Shown here in pieces: positions 17,566 through 26,358 of a DNA stretch of 64,000 nt. The stretch covers positions 1 through 64,000 of the forward strand of contig CAYVHB010000002.1 in assembly GCA_964450865.1 (NCBI GenBank), given 5' to 3'. The notes beneath the pieces are model-generated. The model saw nothing but the letters and a program-made list of their open reading frames with translations, was not told where the DNA came from and made no database searches. Made by a program: the position numbers and the translations under genes. This DNA comes from CAYVHB01 sp964450865 (GTDB lineage: Bacteria; Bacillota; Clostridia; Saccharofermentanales; UBA5734). Each line of letters opens with the position of its first letter. Positions within the stretch are counted from its first letter, which is position 1.

Positions 17566-18666
17566 ATGGCACTGCGCAAAATCATGGTTCTTTTTGGCGG
17601 CGTTTCGACTGAGCATATTGTATCACTGCGCTCAGCTTTCAATATTATTGGCGGCCTGCGCCAAGCCGGTCTGCAGGTCCTGCCGGTTGGTATCAGCCGT
17701 AACGGGGACTGGCTGGCCTGGCACGGTCCGGACGAAGCCATTCTCGATGGCAGCTGGGAAGTGAAGGCGCGGGCGACGGCAGCTGGCCGGCTGACCGGTC
17801 CGGTGATCCGTTCGCCCCGGGCTTTCATCAGCAGCCTGCATGGGGCTGAACCGGATTGCATTTTTCCAGCGGTCCATGGCATCAACTGTGAAGACGGAAC
17901 CCTGCAGGGGCTGCTGGAGCTCACCGGGATTCCATATGTTGGCTGCGGGGTGCTCGCCTCGGCAGCCGGCATGGACAAATGGCATGCCAAGAAGATTTTT
18001 GGCGCGGCCCGCATTCCCCAGTGCAAGTACCTGGCCGTGGCGCGTGAGGATATTCGCCGCCGTCCGGAGGCGATTGCCCGCAAGATCGCCGCTAAAATAG
18101 GCTTCCCCTGCTTTCTCAAGCCCAATAACGGCGGCTCTTCGGTCGGAACCAGCCGGGCTGACGACCTGAACGGCCTTCAGGAAGCGCTGGCCCAGGTCAG
18201 CGCCTATGACCGGGTTGTTCTGGTTGAAGAATTTCTCAAGGCCCGCGAGATCGAAGTCGCTGTCATGGGCAATGAACGACCACGGGCCGCGGTCATCGGC
18301 GAGGTCGCAACGAGTGCCGATGTCGCTTACTACGACTATGAAGCCAAGTATTTCAATGCTGACGGGGCAAAAGTGATTGTGCCGGCCAGCCTTGATCCGG
18401 CCATGGCCAGCCGGGTACGCCGCCTGGCCCTCAAGGCCTACAAGGCCCTGGGCTGCAGCGGCCTGTCCCGCGTCGACTTTTTCCTGACCCGTGATACCGG
18501 CAAGCTGTATATCAATGAAATCAACACCTTGCCCGGATTTACGCCGATCAGCATCTTCCCCCAGGCCTTTGCGGCTTCCGGACTGCCGATTGACAAACTG
18601 GTGAAAAAGCTCTGTCAGCTGGCTGTCAGTGAAAAACAGGCCAAGGCCAGACAGGAATTGATATGA
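17566..18666 (+). CDS. ddl: D-alanine--D-alanine ligase
   Basis: ATP-grasp ligase that makes D-Ala-D-Ala for peptidoglycan. The 366-residue product has the N-terminal FGGVSTEHIVS loop, FPAVHGINCEDGTLQGLLELTGIPYVGCGV, the ATP-grasp segment FLKPNNGGSSVGTS and the metal-binding C-terminus FINEINTLPGFTP type (here YINEINTLPGFTPISIFPQ). The omega-loop reads YYDYEAKY with Tyr at the position that is Phe in D-Ala-D-Lac ligases, so a D-Ala-D-Ala product and vancomycin sensitivity at this step are expected. ATG 17566 follows AAGGAAA. Its stop overlaps the murI start (ATGA). Confidence 0.95.
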   Translation: MALRKIMVLFGGVSTEHIVSLRSAFNIIGGLRQAGLQVLPVGISRNGDWLAWHGPDEAILDGSWEVKARATAAGRLTGPVIRSPRAFISSLHGAEPDCIFPAVHGINCEDGTLQGLLELTGIPYVGCGVLASAAGMDKWHAKKIFGAARIPQCKYLAVAREDIRRRPEAIARKIAAKIGFPCFLKPNNGGSSVGTSRADDLNGLQEALAQVSAYDRVVLVEEFLKAREIEVAVMGNERPRAAVIGEVATSADVAYYDYEAKYFNADGAKVIVPASLDPAMASRVRRLALKAYKALGCSGLSRVDFFLTRDTGKLYINEINTLPGFTPISIFPQAFAASGLPIDKLVKKLCQLAVSEKQAKARQELI

Positions 18667-19721
18667 GTGTTTCGCCATTATCCACCATCATTCGGTCAGG
18701 CTGCCTGACCGAATCAGTACCTGCCGCTGCTATCACCGCGTCCGGTTGCCTGGCCGGATCAGGGCCTGCCACAGCCGGCGACCAGCTGGCGGGACCGCCC
18801 CTGACCGTTGCAAAGCTCCCCGGCGAACAGGGGTCCGATCCCACGGCCGCCAGCGGCCCGGATCCGGCCGGGCTGGCGATTGGCGTGTTCGACTCGGGTC
18901 TCGGCGGCCTGACAGTCCTGCATGCCATCATGCAGTTGCTGCCCAATGAGCATACAGTCTATTTTGGCGATACCGGCCGCACGCCTTATGGCAACAAGTC
19001 GCCGGCGACCATCATCCGTTTCTCCCGCCAGAATACCCGCTTCCTGCTTGAGCAGGGCATCAAGATGGTGGTTATAGCCTGCAATACAGCCAGTGCGCAT
19101 GCCTATCAGGCAGTCTGTGACCAGGTCGACCTGCCGGTTGTCGAAGTTGTCACGCCCGGCGCCGAAGCTGCCGCCCAGGCTACCCGCAACATGCGGGTCG
19201 GCATTATCGGTACAAAAGGCACGGTCAACAGCGGCGTCTATGTCCGGGCTCTCCAGGCTGCCACGGCCCGGGTGGTTGCTGACCGGATGGAGCTGGCAGA
19301 TCCGCCCGTCGCCGAGGAGGAAACCGTCATTATCCAGCAAGCCTGCCCATTGTTTGTAGGCCTGGCCGAGGAAGGCTGGTGGGACAACGAAATCGCCTTG
19401 AGCATCGCCAGGGAGTATTTGCAGCCGCTGAAAGATGCAGGTATCGATACCCTGGTCCTTGGCTGTACGCACTATCCTTTATTAATGCCGGTGATTGCCC
19501 AGGTCATGGGTCCCGAAGTTGCCCTGATCAATGCTGGCAGCAAAGTTGCGGCCCGGGTCCAGGCGGTCCTAGCCGAACGTGGCCTGCTCAATCAAAGCGG
19601 CCAGCCCGCCCGGCATACCTATTTTACAAGCGACAGTCCGGAGCAGTTCCAGGAACTGGGCAGCAGTTTTCTTGACCAGCCCGTCCAGACGGCCGGCTGC
19701 ATCAATATTGAGCGTTATTGA
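18663..19721 (+). CDS. murI: Glutamate racemase with low-complexity N-terminal tail
   Basis: Interconverts L- and D-glutamate for peptidoglycan stem peptides. The racemase core begins near residue 71 (AIGVFDSGLGGLTVL) and has both catalytic cysteine motifs, ACNTASA and GCTHYP, plus YFGDTGRTPYGNKS. At 352 residues it is about 85 longer than usual; the surplus is an Ala/Gly/Pro/Ser-rich N-terminal tail with a duplicated SGCL-x-x-S-x-PA unit. ATG 18663 overlaps the ddl stop by 4 bases, so ddl and murI are translationally coupled and are unlikely to start further in. The pairing links the D-Ala and D-Glu branches of wall synthesis. Confidence 0.93.
   Translation: MSVSPLSTIIRSGCLTESVPAAAITASGCLAGSGPATAGDQLAGPPLTVAKLPGEQGSDPTAASGPDPAGLAIGVFDSGLGGLTVLHAIMQLLPNEHTVYFGDTGRTPYGNKSPATIIRFSRQNTRFLLEQGIKMVVIACNTASAHAYQAVCDQVDLPVVEVVTPGAEAAAQATRNMRVGIIGTKGTVNSGVYVRALQAATARVVADRMELADPPVAEEETVIIQQACPLFVGLAEEGWWDNEIALSIAREYLQPLKDAGIDTLVLGCTHYPLLMPVIAQVMGPEVALINAGSKVAARVQAVLAERGLLNQSGQPARHTYFTSDSPEQFQELGSSFLDQPVQTAGCINIERY
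18696..18772 (+). repeat. In-frame 32-bp duplication in the murI 5' coding region
   Basis: 18696-18727 and 18741-18772 match at 25 of 32 positions (both contain GCCTG and CCTGCC), offset by 45 bp, exactly 15 codons. This produces the repeated SGCL peptide in the tail. Confidence 0.6.
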
Positions 19722-19774
19722 CCGGATGAGATACAGAATGAAGTTGATTGGCCGGGACCAGACGTGCCCGGGCT

Positions 19775-19871
19775 GGTTCCGGCTGACAGGAGAAAATCAT
19801 GATCGGGCCTGCGCGGAGATCTGCCACATGTGCATCGAACGGGTTCCGGATGTCAGGAGAATACCATGATC
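19775..19871 (+). repeat. Duplicated translation-initiation region before the DUF1934 gene
   Basis: 19775-19804 and 19842-19871 (30 bp each) match at 26 positions; both contain GGTTCCGG, then CAGGAGAA, then CATGATC. Each copy therefore carries its own ribosome site and ATG. The offset is 67 bp, so the two ATGs are in different frames. Confidence 0.8.
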
Positions 19872-19894
19872 CCCAATGCCATCATTACAATTAA
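19799..19894 (+). CDS. Possible 31-residue leader peptide
   Basis: ATG 19799 follows CAGGAGAA at good spacing and opens a 31-codon frame ending at TAA 19892-19894, overlapping the start of the DUF1934 gene in another frame. The predicted peptide is unremarkable. It is likely a by-product of the duplicated initiation region, but it could be translated and influence initiation at 19866. Confidence 0.25.
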   Translation: MIGPARRSATCASNGFRMSGEYHDPQCHHYN

Positions 19895-20309
19895 CGGCCA
19901 GCAATGGAGTGGCGACGAGACGCCTCAGGCTGTTCGCCTGACGACTGAAGGCAATCTCTTTTACCAGGATCAGGCCTGGTATGTCGTCTATGAGGAAAGC
20001 GAGGCCTCAGGCATGGCTGGTACAGAGACAACAGTCCGGATCGCTGATACCGGTGAGATTATACTGCAACGGAACGGTTCGCATGGCATGAAGATGATTT
20101 TTGTGCCCGGAGCGCGTCATATAACCCGCATGGAGACACCCTATGGTGATCTGGATATCGGGATTTCAACCAATCAGGTCAGGGCTGAGCTCGACGCAAC
20201 AGGCGGTTCAATCCACCTTGGTTACTCCATCGATTTTAATCAGCAGGAGCCGACGAATACGCGGCTGGATATGGAAATCAGGTTGCGCAAGCCGCGTCAG
20301 GACCATTAA
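19866..20309 (+). CDS. DUF1934 (YwiB-family) beta-barrel protein
   Basis: A 147-residue protein of the DUF1934 family, which is predicted to fold as a calycin-like beta-barrel and has no established function. The pattern of alternating strands (LFYQDQAWYVVYEES, TTVRIADTGEIILQRNG, MKMIFVPGARHITRMETPYGDLDIGISTNQV, IHLGYSIDFN) and the conserved TPYG-x-LDIGI block are typical. The start ATG 19866 has AGGAGA upstream. It follows murI by about 145 bp on the same strand. Confidence 0.82.
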   Translation: MIPNAIITINGQQWSGDETPQAVRLTTEGNLFYQDQAWYVVYEESEASGMAGTETTVRIADTGEIILQRNGSHGMKMIFVPGARHITRMETPYGDLDIGISTNQVRAELDATGGSIHLGYSIDFNQQEPTNTRLDMEIRLRKPRQDH

Positions 20310-20436
20310 AGGGCCGGGCTGCGGTACGCGCCTGGTGGGCAACCCCGCCGGCTGCTGAGTTGAGCATCTTCCTGAATGCTTCGGGAATCGCGATAAAACA
20401 CGCAGGAATTCCAGCAGATTTTTAGCTTGTTTCCAG

Positions 20437-20465
20437 TTGACAGAAATGTCATTTTGGGTGATAAT
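20437..20465 (+). promoter_or_regulatory. Promoter of yceD-rpmF
   Basis: TTGACA (20437-20442), a 17-nt spacer and GATAAT (20460-20465). Transcription would begin about 20 nt before the yceD ribosome site (GGAGG 20480-20484). Confidence 0.8.
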
Positions 20466-20491
20466 ACTATTCGCGTGTCTGGAGGTAAACG

Positions 20492-21004
20492 ATGCTGATT
20501 GATATCAATACGATCTCACGAAGCGTCGGGGCCTTCCTGACGATCGAAGCGCAGATCAGTCCGGCTGACCTGGCACTCACGTTCCAGGACGAAGGATTCG
20601 ACCAGCCGCTTGACTTCCGTGGCCAGCTGCAGAATAGTGGTCGTAACGTGTACAGCCTGACTGGTACGCTGCAGAGCCGATACACGTCGGTTTGTGCCCG
20701 CTGTCTGGCGCCAGCCTCGATAGCGGTTGAGACAACGATTGCCGAGCGTTTCGAGCCTGAACAGCCGGATGCCGTCCGGAATCCGGACCTGGAGTGTTAC
20801 CGCTATGCCGGTCATGTCATTGACATTGGCCAGGCCTTGCGTGACAATCTGCTGCTGGCTTTGCCCCAGCGGCTGCTTTGCCGGGAGGATTGTCCGGGTC
20901 TGTGTCCCACATGCGGCAAGAACCTGAATGAGGGCCCCTGCGATTGTGCGGATGGTGCAGACGGTCAGGTTTCCCCATTCGATTTATTAAAAAAATTGCT
21001 GTAG
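20492..21004 (+). CDS. yceD: YceD/DUF177 family protein, 23S rRNA accumulation protein
   Basis: A 170-residue protein of the YceD (DUF177) family, which in bacteria and plastids is needed for normal 23S rRNA accumulation and is nearly always found before rpmF, as here. Visible features are the conserved first CxxC (VCARCLAP), the acidic middle and the second cysteine cluster (CREDCPGLCPTCGKNLNEGPC). ATG 20492 has GGAGG at 20480-20484. rpmF starts 45 bp downstream and both share the promoter at 20437-20465 and the terminator at 21276-21310. Confidence 0.92.
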   Translation: MLIDINTISRSVGAFLTIEAQISPADLALTFQDEGFDQPLDFRGQLQNSGRNVYSLTGTLQSRYTSVCARCLAPASIAVETTIAERFEPEQPDAVRNPDLECYRYAGHVIDIGQALRDNLLLALPQRLLCREDCPGLCPTCGKNLNEGPCDCADGADGQVSPFDLLKKLL

Positions 21005-21048
21005 GCCGGCGCGCGAGCTGCCTGCGGACATGATGGAGGTGTATTGGA

Positions 21049-21228
21049 ATGGCAAACCCCAAACGGAAATGGTCCAAGGCCAGGACTGGCCGGGCAAGAT
21101 CCAACTGGAAATTGAGCGTGCCGGGCCTGGTTGAATGCCCGCAGTGCCACGCGAAGAAACTGTCGCACAAGGTCTGCAAAGCCTGCGGTTTCTACGATGG
21201 CAAAGAAGTTGTCAAAGTCGGTGAATAA
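21049..21228 (+). CDS. rpmF: 50S ribosomal protein L32
   Basis: A 59-residue basic protein (MANPKRKWSKARTGRARSNW start) with a four-cysteine zinc ribbon, ECPQCHAKK followed 10 residues later by VCKACGFYDG. This is the zinc-binding C+ form of L32. ATG 21049 is preceded by TGGAGG, and the stop is TAA 21226-21228. Its position after yceD is the standard bacterial arrangement. Confidence 0.95.
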   Translation: MANPKRKWSKARTGRARSNWKLSVPGLVECPQCHAKKLSHKVCKACGFYDGKEVVKVGE

Positions 21229-21275
21229 GTCGGCTTGATTCTGGCAATTTCTCCGATCGGCAATGGATCGCTGAC

Positions 21276-21310
21276 GCAGCGGGAACGGGGTTACTGTCTC
21301 GCTGCTTTTT
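21276..21310 (+). terminator. Intrinsic terminator of yceD-rpmF
   Basis: GCAGCG (21276-21281) and CGCTGC (21300-21305) form the stem base, with partial pairing inside, followed by five T residues. It lies immediately upstream of the DUF512 gene. Confidence 0.72.
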
Positions 21311-21334
21311 CTATGTCAAGGAAAGGAACAACGC

Positions 21335-22936
21335 ATGCCTGATCCGCAAGGACAGCTGATCGCCGGCTGTGTATCCGGCAGCATCGCCGAGGAGCTGGGT
21401 ATCAGCCCGGGTGACCGGTTGCTGGCTATTGACAATCAGCCCGTTCGCGATGTTTTCGACTATCGGCTGCGCCAGCTGGCGGCGGAATTGCTGCTGACTG
21501 TGCGGCAGGCCGACGGCTCGGTCGTCGAATATGAACTGGAAAAGGACGAGGACGAGGATCTCGGCCTGGAATTTACCAATCCGATGCTCGATGCCTGCAC
21601 GCGCTGTCATAATCGCTGCGTTTTCTGCTTTATCGATCAGCTGCCGCCGGGCTTGCGCCAGACGCTCTACTTCAAGGACGACGATCTGCGCATGTCTTTT
21701 CTCAATGGCAATTATGTGACCCTGACCAATATCAGTGAAAAAGAGCTGGACCGGCTGATCGCTTACCGCTTTTCGCCGATGAATATCTCGGTCCATACCA
21801 CTGATCCGCAACTGCGCCGGCGTATGATGGGCAATCGCAAGGCTGGCAATATTCTCGGGCGGCTGCGCAAGATCGCGGCAGCAGGCATTCGCCTGAACTG
21901 CCAGCTGGTTCTTTGCCCGGGCTGGAATGACGGCCTGGCCCTGGAAAAGACGCTGCAGGACCTGGTTGCGCTGGGTCCGGCTGTGCAGAGTATCGCCATG
22001 GTCCCGGTCGGGGTTACGCGCTTTCGCGAAGCCAATCAGCTGACTGCCCTTGCGGTTTTTACCCGGGATCAGGCTGCTTCCGTGGTCGATACTGTAGCGG
22101 CCTGGCAGGCTCGCTGCCTGGAGACCTTCGGCAGCCGGCTGGTTTATGCCGGTGATGAGTTCTACTATCGGGCGGACCGGCCCATCCCGCCGTCTGATGA
22201 TTACGAAGACTATCCACAACTGGAAAATGGGGTTGGCATGGCTGCCCTGTTTGCCAATACAATCGAGCAGATCACAGTGGGGGCGATTGATGTTCCTGTG
22301 CTGACACCTGTCTGGTGCGCCGTGCCGCAAGCAGCAGCGTCAGTTGCAGAACCGGCCGCCGTGCCAGCCGCCGGCCGGTCGATCAAGGGTCCCGTCATCA
22401 CACCGGACGAAGCGTCCAGTGATCAGCCCGCAAGTCCTGTTCGACCCGGTCATGTGCTGATTGTGACCGGTCGCCTGGCGGCACCGCTGGTGCAAGAGTC
22501 GGTCGGCCGCCTGGCTGCTCCACTGTCGTTTTCCGTCGAGCCCATCACCATTGACAACGTGTTTTTTGGGACAACTGTAACGGTCACTGGTCTGCTGACT
22601 GGCCAGGATATTGTGACGCAGCTGCGTCCTGTCCTGGGGCAATGGCCTGTGGAGCAGCTGGCCGGTGGACAGGTCCAGGTGCTTTTGCCGGATTGCCTGC
22701 TCAAGGCTGAAGAGCCGGTATTACTGGATGACTGGACTGTTCAGGATTTGGCCAATGAACTGGGAGCGGTGGTCGTGGTGACCCGGGCTTCTGCGGAAGG
22801 ACTGGCCGGCATACTGGCCTGGTTGCAGACGCTGCCCGCGCACTTGCCAGAGAATTTACGCCAGAGACTCCCGGAGACCCTGCCCGCAACCCTGCAGCAG
22901 AATCTGCCGCAGACCGATCGTACACCGCGTTCCTGA
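21335..22936 (+). CDS. DUF512 / PDZ-radical SAM family protein
   Basis: A 533-residue protein of the DUF512 family, whose members carry an N-terminal PDZ-like domain (AEELGISPGDRLLAIDNQPV) and a radical-SAM-like domain. Cysteines at 91, 95 and 98 (CHNRCVFC) form the CX3CX2C [4Fe-4S]/SAM motif; C88 lies just before. The family block DDLRMSFLNGNYVTLTN follows. Its biochemical role is not known; in Clostridia it usually sits next to der, as here. Two lineage-specific parts are an Ala/Pro-rich insert (about 325-370) before the C-terminal domain and an LPxxLxQxLPxTLP-type repetitive tail. The start is supported by AAGGAA upstream. Confidence 0.85.
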   Translation: MPDPQGQLIAGCVSGSIAEELGISPGDRLLAIDNQPVRDVFDYRLRQLAAELLLTVRQADGSVVEYELEKDEDEDLGLEFTNPMLDACTRCHNRCVFCFIDQLPPGLRQTLYFKDDDLRMSFLNGNYVTLTNISEKELDRLIAYRFSPMNISVHTTDPQLRRRMMGNRKAGNILGRLRKIAAAGIRLNCQLVLCPGWNDGLALEKTLQDLVALGPAVQSIAMVPVGVTRFREANQLTALAVFTRDQAASVVDTVAAWQARCLETFGSRLVYAGDEFYYRADRPIPPSDDYEDYPQLENGVGMAALFANTIEQITVGAIDVPVLTPVWCAVPQAAASVAEPAAVPAAGRSIKGPVITPDEASSDQPASPVRPGHVLIVTGRLAAPLVQESVGRLAAPLSFSVEPITIDNVFFGTTVTVTGLLTGQDIVTQLRPVLGQWPVEQLAGGQVQVLLPDCLLKAEEPVLLDDWTVQDLANELGAVVVVTRASAEGLAGILAWLQTLPAHLPENLRQRLPETLPATLQQNLPQTDRTPRS

Positions 22937-23035
22937 CCGCATTCTCGGCAACCTCTGTTCCACCTTGATTGCTGGCTGGTGGATGTAAGATGACTGCCTG
23001 GCTTGCTGCCACCCCCTGCTGAGGAGATACCACGC

Positions 23036-24361
23036 ATGAGTAAACCGACTGTAGCCATTGTTGGCCGGCCCAACGTTGGCAAATCGACCTTTTTTAATTA
23101 CCTGGCCGGTGAACGCATTGCCATTGTCGATGACGCCCCGGGTATCACCCGTGATCGCATCTATGCCCAGGCGGAGTGGCGCGGCCGGCTTTTTTCCATT
23201 ATTGACACGGGTGGTATCGAACCCAAAGCCGATGACCAGATCCTGCGCTCAATGCGGAGCCAGGCGGAGCTGGCCATCGAGATGGCCGACGTGATCATTT
23301 TCCTGGTTGACCTGAAAACCGGCCTGACCGCCGACGATGCCGATATTGCCGAAATGCTGCGCAAGTCACGCAAACCGGTGGTGGTTGCCGTCAATAAATC
23401 CGACCAGATCGGTGAAATGCCGGCTGATGCTTATGAATTCTACAATCTGGGCCTGGGCGAGATCTTTGCGATTTCGTCCGTCCATCGACTGGGTCTTGGT
23501 GAGTTGCTGGATGCGGTTTTCGCCTATTTCCCGGCGGAATCCGAGTCCGGACAGGATCTTTCAACCATCGGTGTGGCGGTAATCGGCAAGCCCAATGCCG
23601 GCAAGTCATCCCTGGTCAACCGGCTGCTGGGCGAGGAGCGGACGATCGTCTCGGATCAGCCTGGGACGACCCGTGACGCGATTGACTCGGAGCTGGTTAA
23701 TGAATTTGGCCACTACCGGGTGATTGATACGGCCGGCTTGCGCAAGAAAAGCCGCATTGACGCTGATGTTGAGAAGTACAGCATGGTCCGTTCCCTGGCG
23801 GCTATCGAACGCTCGGATGTCTGCCTGATCATGATCGATGCAACGGAAGGGGTCACCGAGCAGGACACCAAGGTCGCCGGCTATGCCCACAATGCCGGCA
23901 AGGCCTCGATCCTGGTCATCAACAAGTGGGATCTGGTTCCCAAGGAAACCGGGACCCTGGAGGCCTTCGAACGCAACGTCCGCGAACAGTTCAGCTTCAT
24001 GCAGTATGCGCCGGTCCTGTTCATTTCGGCAAAAACCGGCCAGCGGGTCAACAAGCTCTTCGAGCTGATCAACAAAGTTTATGACCAGGCCAGTCTGCGC
24101 CTGACTACCGGCATGCTCAATGACCTGCTGGCGGAAGCCGTCGCCATGGTGCCGACCCCGCAGGACAAGGGCCGCCACCTCAAGATTTTTTACGGAACCC
24201 AGGTCGGGGTCCGGCCGCCGCAGTTTGTACTGTTTGTCAATGATCACAAGCTGATGCACTTTTCATATGAACGGTATCTGGAAAATCAATTCCGCAAGAA
24301 CTTCGGCTTTGTGGGAACGCCGCTCTGGATCATGCTACGCGACAAAAACAAGGAAGATTGA
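23036..24361 (+). CDS. der: Ribosome biogenesis GTPase Der (EngA)
   Basis: Tandem-GTPase assembly factor for the 50S subunit. The 441-residue protein has two complete G domains: G1 motifs GRPNVGKSTFFN (near residue 10) and GKPNAGKSSLVN (near 185), each with DxxG (DTGG, DTAG) and NKSD/NKWD motifs, then a C-terminal KH-like domain (GRHLKIFYGTQVGVRPPQFVLFVN). ATG 23036 is preceded by GAGGAGA; an in-frame ATG at 23003 lacks a ribosome site. It follows the DUF512 gene and precedes typA. Confidence 0.96.
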   Translation: MSKPTVAIVGRPNVGKSTFFNYLAGERIAIVDDAPGITRDRIYAQAEWRGRLFSIIDTGGIEPKADDQILRSMRSQAELAIEMADVIIFLVDLKTGLTADDADIAEMLRKSRKPVVVAVNKSDQIGEMPADAYEFYNLGLGEIFAISSVHRLGLGELLDAVFAYFPAESESGQDLSTIGVAVIGKPNAGKSSLVNRLLGEERTIVSDQPGTTRDAIDSELVNEFGHYRVIDTAGLRKKSRIDADVEKYSMVRSLAAIERSDVCLIMIDATEGVTEQDTKVAGYAHNAGKASILVINKWDLVPKETGTLEAFERNVREQFSFMQYAPVLFISAKTGQRVNKLFELINKVYDQASLRLTTGMLNDLLAEAVAMVPTPQDKGRHLKIFYGTQVGVRPPQFVLFVNDHKLMHFSYERYLENQFRKNFGFVGTPLWIMLRDKNKED

Positions 24362-24423
24362 GCACGCCGGCGGACTGAACCATCAGGATTGCCCAGGCAG
24401 CAAGAGAAGGGAAGATCATCATT

Positions 24424-26274
24424 GTGTCAACCGCTATCAGTCAATTACGCAATATTGCCATCATCGCTCACGTCGACCACGGGAAAACAACCCTGGTCGA
24501 TGTCATGCTCAAGCAAAGTGGTGTGTTCCGCGAAAATGAACAGGTCGTCAGCCAGGTCATGGACTCCAACGCCCTGGAGCGGGAGCGGGGCATCACGATT
24601 CTGGCCAAGAACACCGCGATCAGCTATGAAGATATCCGGATCAATATCGTCGACACCCCCGGCCACGCCGATTTTGGTGGTGAGGTCGAACGGGTCCTGA
24701 AAATGGTTGATGGTGTTTTACTGGTTGTTGATGCCTATGATGGGCCAATGCCCCAGACGCGGTTCGTGCTGCGCAAGGCCCTGGCCATGAAGCTCAAGCC
24801 GATTGTGGTCATTAACAAGATCGACCGCCCTGATGCCCGCCCGCTGGAAGTCGTCGATATGGTTCTTGAACTCTTCATCGAGCTGGGCGCCGATGATGAG
24901 CAGCTTGATTTTCCGATCATCTATGCCTCGGCCCGCGGCGGCTATGCCTGTACCGATCTGCAGGATATCGCCGGGGAGGCCCTGTCCCAGGCTGACTTCA
25001 GGCCGCTGTTCAAGGCAATCTGCGATCAGATTCCCTGCCCGGTCGGCGAACCGGAAGAGCCGCTGCAGCTGCTGGTTTCCAATATTGACTATGACAACTA
25101 TATCGGCCGGATCGCCATCGGCCGCATTGAGCGTGGCCGGATCAGCCAGAATCAGACAGTAACCGTCTGCAGCTATGATGACCGGTCGCTGCAAAATGCC
25201 CGGGTCGTCAAGCTGTTCCGTTTTGAAGGCCTGCGCCGCAGCGAGATCGCCAGCGCGGAAATCGGCGAGATTGTCTGTGTCGCCGGTATTCCGGAGATCA
25301 ACATCGGCGATACGGTCTGCGCGCTTGGTTTTGCCGAACCGCTGCCCTTTATCGATATTGATGAACCAACCATTGCCATGACCTTCAGCGTTAATGACAG
25401 CCCGTTTGCCGGCCGCGAGGGTAAGTATGTCACATCCCGTCATCTGCGTGAGCGCCTGTTCCGGGAGATGGAGACCAACGTCTCGATGCGCCTCGAAGAA
25501 ACTGACACGACCGAATCGTTTGTGGTCAAGGGGCGCGGTGAGCTGCATCTCTCGATCCTGATCGAGACTATGCGCCGCGAGGGCTATGAGTTTCAGGTTT
25601 CCAAGCCCAAGGTCATCGTCAAGGAGCAGGACGGTGTGCAGATGGAGCCGGTGGAACTGGTCATCATCGACGTGCCCGAGGATTTTGTCGGTGTTGTCAT
25701 CGAAAAGCTGGGTCGCCGCCGCTCTGAGCTGGTCAACATGCAACCACCGGAAAAAGGTTATACCCGCATGGAATTCCGGATCCCCTCGCGCGGCCTGATC
25801 GGCTATCGCTCGGAGTTTTTGACCGACACCAAAGGCAATGGTATAATGAACAGCGTCATCAGTGGCTTTGAGCCATGGAAAGGCGAAATCGAGACCCGGC
25901 CGCACGGCGTGCTCGTAGCCTGGGAAAACGGTGATGCCGTGGGTTATGGCCTGTACAATGCCCAGGAACGCGGTAATCTCTTTATCGGCGCCGGTACGCC
26001 CGTCTATGAGGGCATGGTCGTTGGCAGCAATCCCAAGAGTGAAGATATTGTCGTCAATGTCTGCAAGAAGAAGCACGTCACCAACATGCGGGCTTCCGGC
26101 TCTGACGACGCCCTGCGCCTTGTTCCGCCGGTCCAGATGAGCCTGGAACAGTTCCTGGAATTTGTCGCGGATGACGAGCTGATCGAGATCACGCCCAGGA
26201 CCATCCGGTTGCGCAAGCGGGTGCTCGATTCGGAAATGCGGGCCAAGTTGCGCTCGCGCCGCAACGAGACCTGA
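24424..26274 (+). CDS. typA: Translational GTPase TypA/BipA
   Basis: Ribosome-associated elongation-factor-like GTPase involved in 50S assembly and stress adaptation. The 616-residue protein has the G1 motif AHVDHGKTTL, switch II DTPGHADF, NKID, then the EF-G-like domains and the TypA-specific C-terminus (GLIGYRSEFLTDTKGNGIMNSV and KKKHVTNMRASGSDDALRLVPP). Translation starts at GTG 24424 with AAGGGAAG upstream. It follows der by 62 bp and is probably co-transcribed with it. Confidence 0.96.
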   Translation: MSTAISQLRNIAIIAHVDHGKTTLVDVMLKQSGVFRENEQVVSQVMDSNALERERGITILAKNTAISYEDIRINIVDTPGHADFGGEVERVLKMVDGVLLVVDAYDGPMPQTRFVLRKALAMKLKPIVVINKIDRPDARPLEVVDMVLELFIELGADDEQLDFPIIYASARGGYACTDLQDIAGEALSQADFRPLFKAICDQIPCPVGEPEEPLQLLVSNIDYDNYIGRIAIGRIERGRISQNQTVTVCSYDDRSLQNARVVKLFRFEGLRRSEIASAEIGEIVCVAGIPEINIGDTVCALGFAEPLPFIDIDEPTIAMTFSVNDSPFAGREGKYVTSRHLRERLFREMETNVSMRLEETDTTESFVVKGRGELHLSILIETMRREGYEFQVSKPKVIVKEQDGVQMEPVELVIIDVPEDFVGVVIEKLGRRRSELVNMQPPEKGYTRMEFRIPSRGLIGYRSEFLTDTKGNGIMNSVISGFEPWKGEIETRPHGVLVAWENGDAVGYGLYNAQERGNLFIGAGTPVYEGMVVGSNPKSEDIVVNVCKKKHVTNMRASGSDDALRLVPPVQMSLEQFLEFVADDELIEITPRTIRLRKRVLDSEMRAKLRSRRNET

Positions 26275-26358
26275 AACAGGACCAGCACAGATAAGCGTAC
26301 AGCCTGATCTGCAGTCTGGATCATACAAGCGCCTGCAGCCGAGCCAGGAGGAATTGAC

